Notes under the pieces: model-generated
Databases searched by the model: none
Told to the model about the DNA's origin: nothing
Seen by the model: only the letters and a program-made list of their open reading frames with translations
Made by a program: the position numbers and the translations under genes
DNA from: Papilionanthe hookeriana x Papilionanthe teres
Taxonomy: Eukaryota > Streptophyta > Magnoliopsida > Asparagales > Orchidaceae
Assembly (NCBI GenBank): GCA_022702705.1
Contig: CM040423.1
Coordinates: 111,340,738 to 111,404,737 of the forward strand
DNA: 64,000 nt
Direction: 5' to 3'
Shown: positions 50,201 through 51,710 of the stretch, piece by piece
Numbering within the stretch: position 1 is the first letter of the stretch
How the letters are laid out: every line of letters starts with the position of its first letter

Positions 50201-50444
50201 CCCAAGCTATTGGATGCCCCATCATTAGAGGTTAAGAATGCTAAAATAGTTTCCTGTGGTGCTCGGCACAGTGCCATAGTTACAGGTACTTATCCGACAT
50301 TTTTATAGGAGAAGATTGTGCTCTTTGAAAGCTTAATGGTAGCTTTCAAGTGAATCATCTTTGTATGTCTCTGTCATTGACATTGCATGTTATTTTACAG
50401 AGGATAGCAGTGTTTTTTGCTGGGGGTGGAACAAATATGGCCAG
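2318..50444 (+). CDS. RCC1-repeat (UVR8-like) family gene, nine internal exons, both ends outside window
   Basis: Nine exons totalling 1121 nt splice in one frame. Their product is a string of RCC1 repeats, which form a seven-bladed beta-propeller used for protein or chromatin contacts. Hallmarks seen are LITWGS, AAAGWAHCVAIT, VYTWGWKECVP, AAGGRHTLAL, VWGWGYGGEGQLGLG, ACGGRHSAVVT, LTFGWGLYGQ, VAAGLWHTLCIS, YAFGGNQFGQLGTG, SCGARHSAIVT and FCWGWNKYGQ. This resembles the plant RCC1 branch with the VYTWGWKECVP motif, related to but distinct from UVR8 itself. The long Ser/Arg-rich insert between blades (2996-3160, with a KRRR stretch) is typical of that branch and may act in nuclear targeting. The first exon and the segment after GWNKYGQ are outside the window. 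Borders are GT..AG with matching phases, so the gene looks functional despite introns of 18.4, 27.9 and more than 13.5 kb. The exact cellular role cannot be told from sequence. Confidence 0.9.
2491..2575 (+). CDS. RCC1 gene exon (AAAGWAHCVAIT)
   Basis: Acceptor AATACAG and donor ACAG|GTTCTT. Enters in phase 0 and leaves in phase 1. It encodes EIPEAFPLPGEAMIV followed by the RCC1 signature KAAAGWAHCVAIT. Confidence 0.92.
2768..2893 (+). CDS. RCC1 gene exon (VYTWGWKECVP)
   Basis: Enters and leaves in phase 1, encoding CGEVYTWGWKECVPTGKVIG and a variable linker ending in MNEQ. The acceptor is the unusual CAAAAG at 2762-2767. I chose it because it restores the usual spacing between VAIT and GEVYTWGW. 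An alternative in-frame acceptor upstream (near 2738) would add about ten residues. Donor is CAAG|GTGGTG. Confidence 0.82.
2996..3229 (+). CDS. RCC1 gene exon with basic Ser-rich insert
   Basis: Acceptor AATGCAG and donor TCAG|GTGCTT, phase 1 on both sides. The first 55 or so residues are a hydrophilic loop rich in Ser, Glu and Arg with LKRRR, a possible nuclear-localisation stretch. They are followed by VKITAVAAGGRHTLALS, the start of the next blade. Loop inserts of this kind break the regular repeat spacing in plant RCC1 proteins. Confidence 0.9.
3360..3599 (+). CDS. RCC1 gene exon (VWGWGYGGEGQLGLGSR)
   Basis: Acceptor GTTTCAG and donor ACAG|GTATAC, phase 1 on both sides. It encodes VGQVWGWGYGGEGQLGLGSR, a 45-residue variable stretch, then VKAIACGGRHSAVVT. 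This is the last exon before the 18.4-kb intron. Confidence 0.93.
3600..5289. other. Intron sequence, nothing recognised
   Basis: Start of the 18.4-kb intron (3600-21953). AT-rich with only short, motif-free open frames. A small ACAACAAACAACAA tract near 4636 could be the complement of an RTE (TTG)n tail, but no RTE body is recognisable beside it. Confidence 0.5.
5290..6339. other. Pyrimidine-rich segment upstream of half-LINE HL-A, unassigned
   Basis: Distinctly richer in C and T than the flanking intron (for example 5520-6060), with several short open frames on both strands. Its position before the HL-A ORF1 tail suggests a decayed 5' half of that element, since related copies have C/G-rich leaders. 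I could not align any DUF4283 motif in it. Confidence 0.3.
6340..7004 (+). mobile_element. HL-A: 3' part of an ORF1-only LINE (half-LINE), decayed
   Basis: A reading frame broken by stops leads into the family C-terminal box: SDEEGHVYTSRRKNNGG, then LMDDTLVTLGNDTK, then PRTRGRDR, stop at 6828-6830. A 3' UTR of about 170 nt follows, ending in TTGGGCTTTTCGATATA and a (TA)n tail. The same box and 3' end occur in HL-E and HL-F, which HL-A resembles most. The DUF4283 and zinc-knuckle parts were not recognised. Confidence 0.7.
7005..7058. repeat. (TA)n tract, tail of HL-A
   Basis: Nearly pure TA dinucleotides with a few TACA and TGTA variants, directly following the HL-A 3' end (TTTTCGATATA). Confidence 0.9.
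7059..8647. other. Intron sequence, nothing recognised
   Basis: AT-rich sequence without conserved coding motifs on either strand. It may be old, unrecognisable repeat DNA. Confidence 0.45.
8651..8668 (+). repeat. Left terminal inverted repeat of the Harbinger element
   Basis: GGGTCCGTTTGGGGCGGC, preceded by TTA. The first bases match the GGG.C.GTTTGG type of plant PIF/Harbinger ends. Confidence 0.85.
9227..9562 (+). other. Open frame of 111 codons inside the Harbinger element, no known family
   Basis: Open on the + strand, opposite to the transposase. It has no recognised motif, no signal peptide and no membrane segment. I regard it as a chance frame in the 3' non-coding part of the transposon. 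Confidence 0.2.
10010..11350 (-). pseudogene. PIF/Harbinger transposase (DDE_Tnp_4 type), decayed
   Basis: Read on the minus strand, the N-terminal region shows SYIENKWVGELLASRPTRF and FRMRQTIFIYLLEEL, the helical segment before the catalytic core in plant PIF transposases. The core follows across frameshifts: CIEAIDGKQVD (first Asp, near 10770), VMAGWEGSAHDNRIF (second Asp, near 10625), YYLIDARYL (near 10475) with YSGKKYHIPDF, and GVIERTF (Glu, near 10330), then MIATMALHNYIR. All catalytic acids can be read, but in-frame stops (for example in LKKK*V) and several frame changes prevent one product. The family enzyme cuts and pastes the element at TWA targets together with its Myb-like partner encoded next to it. 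Confidence 0.88.
11545..12425 (-). pseudogene. Harbinger Myb/SANT-like DNA-binding protein, decayed
   Basis: The minus-strand reading opens with MANKAKETDKPAFW at 12425. It continues through degenerate helices to YDRMQLKNK*DQLKND, FWKELKRGSTGLGWDLV and INAPKEWWAERLA, which is the plant Myb_DNA-bind_3 pattern. An intron with GTAAGC and CTTTGTAG-type borders (about 12100 down to 12033) interrupts it. After the intron come VPAAKKFKFV and, in a shifted frame, PELDEKLDRMFE. In this superfamily the protein binds the element ends and helps import the transposase. Stops and frameshifts make it non-functional here. Confidence 0.75.
12620..13330. repeat. CCA-rich degenerate minisatellite inside Harbinger element
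   Basis: Roughly 35 imperfect copies of a CAAGCCACAACCACCACCC-like unit of 15-25 nt. Long open frames on both strands (His/Pro/Ser-rich on +, Trp/Gly/Leu-rich on minus) are by-products of the repeat and not genes. Confidence 0.85.
14244..14261 (-). repeat. Right terminal inverted repeat of the Harbinger element
   Basis: Reads GGACCCGCTTGGGGCGGC on the minus strand and is followed on the + strand by TTA, matching the left-end duplication. Confidence 0.85.
14265..15599. other. Intron sequence, nothing recognised
   Basis: AT-rich. Part of the segment nearest 15600 could be the 3' UTR or LTR of the Copia relic that follows, but I saw no LTR pair. Confidence 0.4.
15600..16960 (-). pseudogene. 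Ty1/Copia pol relic (reverse transcriptase and RNase H)
   Basis: On the minus strand, across many stops, the Copia reverse-transcriptase landmarks appear in order: SLKRYKSKLVSNCYTP, YDLEEKVYIEV, LKKVLYEMKQSPRA, QSQGDHTLFVKH, LIVYVNDIIM (16387-16398 encodes YVND where active enzymes have YVDD), NLKKLLQ-like, LKYALGIEIGHT, then IINYLKRTLSKIILFKK and YKNADYINSMISKR. RNase H remnants continue (LNGKVLQSSTMKSS-type). No gag, integrase or LTR was recognised next to it, so this is a truncated, old copy lying antisense to the host gene. Confidence 0.85.
16961..17599. other. Intron sequence between Copia relic and LTR element, unassigned
   Basis: The upstream part may belong to the Copia relic. From about 17230 the base composition changes and could be the 5' edge of the short LTR element, but no repeat of it was seen at the other side. 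Confidence 0.3.
17600..18088 (+). repeat. Left LTR of a short LTR-bounded element (approximate start)
   Basis: Similar to 18860-19276 along most of its length. Shared blocks include AGTCCGGA..AC, the CCTTTATTTTTTATAC-type run, ATCTAATTGTA/ATGTAATTGTA, TATAAATAgggggtt (a TATA box near 17938), GTTCTTTACTGTGCACT and TGATTCA..GACATAT. The 3' edge is set at TTCAACA (18088). The 5' edge is uncertain. Confidence 0.6.
18089..18859 (-). pseudogene. Internal region with an antisense coding relic
   Basis: Between the two LTR-like repeats, the longest coherent reading is on the minus strand, opposite to the LTR TATA boxes. It includes LADMLFHRASL, FVQSELTQQVLESVKRPEA, WLEGVRRVKQLIYKKKQVED and, after a stop, GAPATAAASGQPTEQPSQN. 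It is hydrophilic with a coiled-coil-like Lys/Glu stretch. I do not recognise the family. It could be a gag-like domain captured in reverse, or an antisense ORF as described in some Tat-lineage elements. Confidence 0.4.
18860..19276 (+). repeat. Right LTR of the short LTR-bounded element (approximate start)
   Basis: Partner of 17600-18088, with TATAAATAAAGGGGG near 19110, GTTCTTTACTGTGCACTCT and TTCATAGGACATAT in the same order. The two have diverged noticeably, so the insertion is not recent. Confidence 0.6.
19277..21059. other. Intron sequence, nothing recognised
   Basis: AT-rich. The open frames at 20715-20970 (minus) are low-complexity Leu/Phe/Ser readings of a purine-rich stretch and have no family motif. 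Confidence 0.45.
21060..21082 (+). repeat. Target-site duplication of the RTE stub, left copy
   Basis: Starts GTACTTCAATTTAACTTG. The partner at 21219-21241 starts GTATTTCAATTCAGCTTG. Four differences in 23 nt. Confidence 0.8.
21083..21218 (+). mobile_element. RTE-type LINE stub (3' end only) with (TTG)n tail
   Basis: It matches the 3' end of the RTE copy at 59690-59825: ATTGTATAAAGAAATGATC, TTTTAGAATTAATTGAAAAT, GTGGAGAAAAGAGATTCATG, CACTTAGTGGAATAAGGC, then TTGTTGTTGTTG. It is flanked by a 23-bp target duplication with 19 identities (21060-21082 and 21219-21241). This is a severely 5'-truncated insertion made by target-primed reverse transcription. Confidence 0.88.
21242..21953. other. Intron sequence before the 44-nt exon
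   Basis: AT-rich, with T-rich stretches before the acceptor TTTGCAG at 21947-21953. No gene or element recognised. Confidence 0.5.
21954..21997 (+). CDS. RCC1 gene exon of 44 nt (LTFGWGLYGQ)
   Basis: Acceptor TTTGCAG and donor CAG|GTGATC. Enters in phase 1 (Asp codon completed from exon 3360-3599) and leaves in phase 0. It encodes SGAVLTFGWGLYGQ, joining ..HSAVVT D to CGNGSTDD.. exactly as the RCC1 repeat requires. It is isolated between introns of 18,354 and 27,910 nt. Confidence 0.92.
21998..22259. other. Start of the 27.9-kb intron
   Basis: AT-rich intron sequence following the donor GTGATC. Nothing else recognised. Confidence 0.5.
22260..22765 (-). pseudogene. Ty1/Copia relic: protease to pre-integrase region
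   Basis: The minus strand reads MTIKTTNGNTLKVNEIRN, NPGIRRNLIFNNQLVTKGCH and ATFKDDTYK, the Copia segment between protease and integrase. After frame changes come LNLWH*KLDHASDNGLKIL and LHSKKEKKCFLVEW, the gag-pre-integrase domain with its conserved LWH..L.H motif. It ends about 260 nt from the 44-nt exon. It cannot be one element with the Copia relic at 15600-16960, because a host exon lies between them. Confidence 0.8.
22800..24088 (+). repeat. LTR of a retrotransposon (approximate start), pyrimidine-rich
   Basis: A CT-rich block (22900-23030, TTCCTTTTCTTCTTCCCC type) is followed by TTTATAAATAGGAGG (TATA box near 23230), a transcribed region, and a U5-like end CAATAATAATATTTTTATTT..TCCTCCGGTATCA. 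It is directly followed by a recognisable primer-binding site, which makes this the 5' LTR of a + strand element. The left border is not resolved. The long open frames here are Pro/Ser/Leu low complexity. Confidence 0.6.
24089..24100 (+). promoter_or_regulatory. Primer-binding site, initiator tRNA-Met type
   Basis: TGGGATCAGAAC matches the common plant PBS TGGTATCAGAGC at 10 of 12 positions and lies immediately after the LTR end. Confidence 0.6.
24303..24840. mobile_element. hAT-like non-autonomous element (imperfect terminal repeats)
   Basis: The left end TAAGGGTGTGAACGATTTG and the complement of the right end TAGGGTTGTGAAATTGG form imperfect terminal inverted repeats of the hAT type (YAGGG). 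Inner sequences also mirror each other (GGATCGATC/GATCCGATTT-like, Gly/Ala-type GAGCCAGATC). It interrupts the gag-like frame. No clear 8-bp target duplication was seen, which lowers confidence. Confidence 0.45.
24572..24645 (-). tRNA. tRNA-like sequence (pseudo-tRNA or SINE head) with A and B boxes
   Basis: The minus strand reads CAGCTTAGTTGATGGGA (box A-like), then CTTTTTCCTTGAGCGG, then a five-pair T arm AGGGG TTCGAAT CCCCT (perfect box B GGTTCGAATCC), then a TTTTT run that could stop RNA polymerase III. The acceptor and D stems do not pair, so this is not a functional tRNA gene. An old tRNA pseudogene or the head of a SINE carried within the hAT-like element fits best. Confidence 0.5.
25680..26303 (-). 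mobile_element. HL-G: half-LINE ORF1 fragment, antisense, head-to-head with HL-B
   Basis: The minus strand starts MASKVSYA at 26224, the same start as HL-D (MASGRSYA) and HL-E (MASGPSYA). DUF4283 motifs follow: VLSDDVKFTLVGKFQFGHPK, VRKFFENLKFIGG, KLGVLESRHLLIRL and TLEALGTPLRVDAPTFD. Frame changes and stops are present. Zinc knuckle, C-terminal box and tail are missing, so the copy is 3'-truncated or was interrupted. Its short leader abuts the HL-B 5' end. Confidence 0.75.
26322..26350 (+). promoter_or_regulatory. Telo-box hairpin at HL-B 5' end
   Basis: CTAGGGTTTCGCC, loop TCAC, GGCGAACCCTAG: a 12-pair inverted repeat with one bulged T. The motif (AAACCCTA on the other strand) is a known plant promoter element of growth-related genes. 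Here it may belong to an internal LINE promoter. HL-D and HL-F carry the same structure. Confidence 0.7.
26835..28071 (+). pseudogene. HL-B ORF1: DUF4283 + CCHC knuckle + C-terminal box
   Basis: The open part (26835-27338) shows TFAGVVGKG, LVFPQAFHDAAAGRG, LTLIGKFVLRHPKMELLRNF, WKMGLLDGRHLLIHL, EGDYARLFAKQS, MKIVKWTPDFDPSK and VVPIWFRFPG, the DUF4283 domain of plant L1 ORF1. Frameshifts follow. Knuckle remnant ARMFGYTRDRCYRIYPP lies near 27545. The C-terminal box has *QVYTSRRKKNVG, IIPLGNLMDDILVSPNNGE and RIRGRGKPWRP, stop at 28069-28071. Plant L1 ORF1 proteins bind RNA and chaperone retrotransposition in a ribonucleoprotein. The Trp codon of the box is TGA here. Confidence 0.85.
28236..28285. 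repeat. (TA)n tract shared by HL-B and HL-C tails
   Basis: Pure TA run bounded by T11 (28224-28234) on the left and A10 (28285-28294) on the right, so the whole 28224-28294 is palindromic. It is the 3' tail of HL-B on the + strand and of HL-C on the minus strand. Confidence 0.92.
28286..28914 (-). mobile_element. HL-C: 5'-truncated half-LINE, antisense, tail-to-tail with HL-B
   Basis: The minus strand encodes the C-terminal part of ORF1: EDEWQVYTSRRKKKAGGP, IPLGYIMDDMLVSPGNGE, ALQNAISRCAF and ARGRGKPWRTCHL, stop at 28445. Upstream is variable linker sequence up to 28914, where the copy is truncated. Its 3' UTR (28444-28295) matches that of HL-B (TTTTGTACCCC, TTTGGGC..CTCTCATA). (TA)n tracts border it on both sides. 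The Trp codon of the box is intact (TGG). Confidence 0.85.
28915..28985. repeat. (TA)n tract at the truncated 5' side of HL-C
   Basis: About 35 TA units. Together with 28236-28285 it brackets HL-C, as expected if the element inserted into a TA microsatellite. Confidence 0.92.
28986..31057. other. Intron sequence between half-LINE cluster and 5.16-kb LTR element, unassigned
   Basis: Several short open frames on both strands (29098-29650 minus, 30084-30411 plus) without any family motif. Part of it may be decayed retroelement DNA. I see no defined element. Confidence 0.4.
31058..31062 (+). repeat. Target-site duplication GTAGT, left (right copy 36223-36227)
   Basis: GTAGT immediately before TGTCGG and again immediately after the terminal CAACA. 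Five bp is the standard duplication made by LTR-retrotransposon integrases. Confidence 0.8.
31063..36222 (+). mobile_element. 5.16-kb LTR-type element (giant solo LTR or non-autonomous), CpG-rich
   Basis: It begins TGTCGGCCGC and ends GAGGTCAACA, so it has TG..CA termini. It is flanked by the perfect 5-bp repeat GTAGT (31058-31062 and 36223-36227). The first 0.9 kb matches 63095-64000, which starts TGTCGGTCGT. A block of about 37 identical bases (31350-31387) is shared. No gag, protease, integrase or RT motif, PBS or second LTR is recognisable inside. The open frames at 32338-32763, 32488-33036, 34176-34523 and 35120-35518 are Arg/Ser/Pro-rich with no family motif. From 33 to 36 kb it is CpG- and GC-rich, unlike its surroundings. 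A solo LTR of a large-LTR Gypsy lineage is the likeliest reading. Confidence 0.7.
36228..37195. other. Intron sequence, nothing recognised
   Basis: AT-rich sequence resuming after the LTR-type element. Short motif-free open frames only. Confidence 0.5.
37196..37312. repeat. (TA)n/(TACA)n tract upstream of HL-D
   Basis: About 115 nt of TA dinucleotides with interspersed TACA and TGTA, ending directly at the HL-D 5' end. Confidence 0.92.
37313..39306 (+). mobile_element. HL-D: near-complete half-LINE, 1.99 kb, GC-rich, ORF1 shattered by frameshifts
   Basis: It starts at the end of a TA tract with GTCGCCGCTCCCGCTCC, then a telo-box hairpin (37339-37368: CTTGGGTTTCGCC..GCGAACCCTAAG), a GC-rich leader, ORF1 (37741-39151), a 3' UTR with TTTGTACCC and TTTCGATACGA, and a (TA)n tail. 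No endonuclease or RT. The leader and first two-thirds of ORF1 are rich in CpG. Confidence 0.82.
37741..39151 (+). pseudogene. HL-D ORF1, multiple frameshifts
   Basis: It starts MASGRSYADALAGDK and NMFPQRFHDAFARG. Then, in alternating frames, come LVGEFLYGNPKLELIQ, RPDGRHVLIQPTDDGDYT, a degenerate ERDIT-like region with REFWIGTQH, and the knuckle fragment CRMFGHSS near 38440. The C-terminal box reads EEEWQVFISGGRRKRGSIP, then, in another frame, KPWEPCPL with stop at 39149-39151. The Trp codon is intact (TGG). At least six frame changes are needed to follow the family, so nothing functional is encoded. Confidence 0.75.
39307..39348. repeat. (TA)n tract shared by HL-D and LINE tails
   Basis: Pure TA run that is the 3' tail of HL-D (+) and, on the other strand, the 3' tail of the autonomous LINE, so the two lie tail-to-tail. 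Confidence 0.92.
39678..43509 (-). pseudogene. LINE ORF2: endonuclease, reverse transcriptase, zf-RVT, RNase H
   Basis: The start ATG at 43509 is followed at codon 5 by TGA and then IWNIRGIAHP, the L1 endonuclease start. The endonuclease continues with WVVGGDFNCIGSFMEKSGG, GPPFTWKRGQIWQRLDRVLA and VGSDHRP. Reverse transcriptase follows: DGFTADFYKKSW, FRPINLTSIVSKTISKIL, HKSAFIKGRSITDNVLLAQE, YNLDIQKAYDTIS* (TGG changed to TGA), GLKQGDPLSPF, LIYADDIMLFSN (YADD at 41514-41525 intact), and LPLKYLGATLLTG. zf-RVT: FFCWRVFKKLLPTDDI, CCLCQIEEESVVHQYF*CPY. RNase H: INTDGSFF, DPLEAELIAVHWAL, WVEVNSTALL (Asn where Asp is usual). Frameshifts lie near 42230 and 41620. The product copies element RNA into DNA at the nicked target. 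This copy is inactive as it stands. Confidence 0.9.
43506..44769 (-). pseudogene. LINE ORF1: DUF4283 + CCHC zinc knuckle + basic C-terminus
   Basis: From the Met at 44769 the frame includes AAWAKATYAGVVGK, then after a stop LIFPQSFHDAAAGR. The DUF4283 core lies at 44486-44097: FFESLNLMGSWKLGLLDG, RHLLIQLSVEEDYAKLL, MKIIKWTLDFDPSKEPP and ARILVERDITLPELKRIWV. The knuckle is C*HCRMFGHTMDRCFRLHP (one stop inside). A Ser/Thr-rich linker leads to TWQVQTTKKKKKQLEEL and RPPRGRSRSKSQ. This is the RNA-binding ORF1 protein of plant L1 elements. The C-terminal WQV..KKK segment aligns with the box of the half-LINEs. Its stop TGA overlaps the ORF2 ATG (ATGA, 43509-43506). Confidence 0.88.
45191..45233. repeat. 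(TA)n tract between the LINE 5' end and HL-E 5' end
   Basis: Pure TA run. The LINE (minus) and HL-E (plus) lie head-to-head around it. Confidence 0.92.
45273..45293 (+). repeat. Hairpin in HL-E leader
   Basis: CAATGTCG ATTCC CGACATTG, a perfect eight-pair stem near the 5' end of the element, at the place where HL-B, HL-D and HL-F have the telo-box hairpin. Confidence 0.75.
45321..45371 (+). repeat. Three 17-bp tandem units in HL-E leader
   Basis: GGTATCCAGTTTCCATC, GGTATCCATTTTCCATC and ATTGTCCAGTTTCCGTC follow each other without gaps. Short 5' monomers occur in promoters of some L1 elements in other organisms. Confidence 0.8.
45696..47048 (+). pseudogene. HL-E ORF1: DUF4283 + knuckle + C-terminal box, few lesions
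   Basis: Starts MASGPSYAAAITGDNS and runs open to one TGA TAG at 46034-46039, where the family has Trp-Lys, then on to 46385. Motifs: NRIFPQSYQDSVAGYGDCNL, FILVDKFQLGRPKMENIR, VGLFDGRHVLIQLCI, MKLLKWTPDFDLSQE, IGNFLGKPMQVDTPT and VRILIERDITLPDADEI. The knuckle YCKHCKMFDH..CFRLHP near 46440-46500 has lost its Gly and is broken by TAA TAA. The C-terminal box reads SSDEE*QVYTSRRKKKAGG, VNLMDDTLVTPDNDT and VRGRGRTKMACP, stop at 47046-47048. The box Trp codon is TGA. Confidence 0.85.
47219..47271. repeat. (TA)n tract between HL-E tail and HL-F 5' end
   Basis: TA dinucleotides with a TGTGTG interruption. HL-E and HL-F are head-to-tail across it. Confidence 0.92.
47272..49240 (+). mobile_element. 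HL-F: half-LINE, about 1.97 kb, lacking its TA tail
   Basis: It starts after the TA tract with GGGTCGTCGTTCCCGCTC and the telo-box hairpin (47307-47335: CTAGGGTTTCCCC..GGCGAACCCTAG), then a GC-rich leader with repeated TCGACTGTTGCG-like units, ORF1 (47820-49174) and a 3' UTR that follows HL-A up to GTATCGTGTGGG and then diverges. About 100 nt of the usual 3' end and the (TA)n tail are missing. It ends 670 nt before a host exon. Confidence 0.82.
47820..49174 (+). pseudogene. HL-F ORF1: DUF4283 + knuckle + C-terminal box
   Basis: Starts MERSYAAAVSAGSKLDF and CIFPQSFHEALEVGGGDHTF. Then, across frameshifts at about 47968 and 48350, come FSIVGKFLYGQLKLEIFRK, GIWKIGLLDDRHILIQL, MKILKWIVDFDPKVESLIIP, YGKPLRVDNLTLVITRS and YVLIERDITQLAPDNVWI. 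The knuckle FCSHCSMFWSQ..CYRLHPHL needs a frame change. A long acidic linker (48684-49020, ending DQLSQSSDEE) leads to TGA, then QVYTSRRTKKE. The final box is degraded. The domain order is identical to the other copies and to the autonomous ORF1. Confidence 0.85.
49241..49907. other. Intron sequence before RCC1 exon 49908
   Basis: AT-rich, ending in a T-rich tract and the acceptor ATATCCAG. Nothing else recognised. Confidence 0.5.
49908..50090 (+). CDS. RCC1 gene exon (CGNGSTDD..VYAFGGNQFGQLGTG)
   Basis: Acceptor ATCCAG and donor GAG|GTTTGA, phase 0 at both ends, 61 codons. It encodes CGNGSTDDEFSPKCV, LGVAAGLWHTLCISADGG and VYAFGGNQFGQLGTGLDQAE, joining directly to ..GWGLYGQ of the 44-nt exon. 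The coincidence of frame, phase and repeat register across 27.9 kb is strong evidence for one gene. Confidence 0.95.
50195..50285 (+). CDS. RCC1 gene exon (SCGARHSAIVT)
   Basis: Acceptor TTTCACAG and donor ACAG|GTACTT. Enters in phase 0 and leaves in phase 1. Encodes TLPKLLDAPSLEVKNAKIV and SCGARHSAIVT. Confidence 0.95.
50401..50444 (+). CDS. RCC1 gene exon of 44 nt (FCWGWNKYGQ)
   Basis: Acceptor TTTTACAG and donor CCAG|GTATGA. Enters in phase 1 and leaves in phase 0. Encodes EDSSVFCWGWNKYGQ. It has the same length and phases as exon 21954-21997, as expected for homologous repeat units. The next exon (expected LGLGD-like start) is not in the remaining 13.5 kb. Confidence 0.94.
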
Positions 50445-51054
50445 GTATGAAAGTAATGCCATCTAGTAACTAGAAGTTGTCCAATTGTGAATAGCTTACT
50501 TTTTAAGTACATGATGACATACATGCATGCATACATAAATACATACGTATGTTCATATATACATGGATAGTGTAATTTTTATTCATATAATCATTCTCTT
50601 ATTAAATAGAAAATATTGTTCTTGCATTCAAAATCATTAAAAAAAAAAACCAGTACATCAATCGGATAAGAAAATGACTATGTGCTTCATACTATCCAGA
50701 ATTAGTCAAATATGGTTGTTTGGTTTCTTGGAGAAATATGCATAAAAATTCATTTATGACAAAAATACTTCTGTACTAGAGTAAAACCACACTAGAAGTC
50801 AGGCAAACTTCCAAACATGGAATTGCTTGATCATTCTTCTTCCCAACATCTTTTATCTTTGACAATCATCGTTTGTGTGATTGGTTTATATGAAAGTTCC
50901 AAGGCAAAGTTTCCGCATTAGACTCTTGCTAGTTATTAAAAGTTAATGATGTCATATATCGTTCGTCTATGTTTTAAAATATTGTTTTCACTTTATACCC
51001 TATACTCTTAATAACTTCAAAGATCTCGTTACTCGCTATTTTGGAACATCTTTA
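50445..51054. other. Start of the last intron in the window
   Basis: AT-rich with a CATA-type microsatellite near 50515-50565 (ACATACATGCATGCATACAT). No gene. Confidence 0.5.
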
Positions 51055-51390
51055 AAATTTGATCAAACCTTGTTCAAAATATTTTGAATTTTATTTTAAT
51101 TTTGAATAAGGTTCAAATAATATTTGATGAAGGTTCAAACAACAGTAAAAAATTATTCTAACAAGGTTCAATTCAGGTTTAATATTTTTTGAATAAGATT
51201 TTAAGAAGGTTCAAACAAAATTTACTAAGGTCCAAATATAGTTTACCATGGTTCGAACATGTTCTTTTATGGTTTAAACATGGTTTATCAGGGTTCAAAC
51301 ATGATTGGAATAATTTAAAACAAGGTTCAAACAAGGTTCAAACATGATTTAACAAGATTTTACCATGTTGGAATAAGGTTCATATAAGGT
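51055..51390. repeat. Degenerate GGTTCAAAC interspersed minisatellite
   Basis: More than ten scattered copies of a core like AAGGTTCAAACA, TGGTTTAAACATG or AAGGTTCAAATA at spacings of 15-30 nt. The opposite-strand form (CTTGTTCAAAC, TTTGAACCTTG) prevails at 51640-51780. Confidence 0.7.
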
Positions 51391-51642
51391 GTTATATGGT
51401 TGTTTAGATCTAACTTATAATAATCTATTTTTATCACTGTTATGATTGCATTTTGTTATATACACCGTATTGTGTTATAACTATTGCGATTGCATTCTAT
51501 TATATCAACATTATTGTTAGTTGTTTTGAAGTTGTTGAAAAGCACGTTATTGTAGCTTGCATAGGAAAATTTGTTTGATATTCTTACAATTACAATCGTG
51601 CTAAAATAATATTTTAGCAACTTTAATCATGTTAAAATAAGG

Positions 51643-51710
51643 TTCGAATCTTGTTCAAACAACTAAAACCATGTTTTTCGAATCTTGTTCAAACAACTAA
51701 AACCATGTTT
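51643..51710 (+). repeat. Perfect 34-bp tandem duplication
   Basis: Two identical, adjacent copies (51643-51676 and 51677-51710) starting TTCGAATCTTGTTCAAACAA and ending CCATGTTT. Identity indicates a recent duplication within the older GGTTCAAAC repeat field. Confidence 0.92.

Noticed and set aside
51055..51390. CRISPR-like spaced repeats
   Set aside because: Units are degenerate, spacing is irregular and the context is a plant intron.
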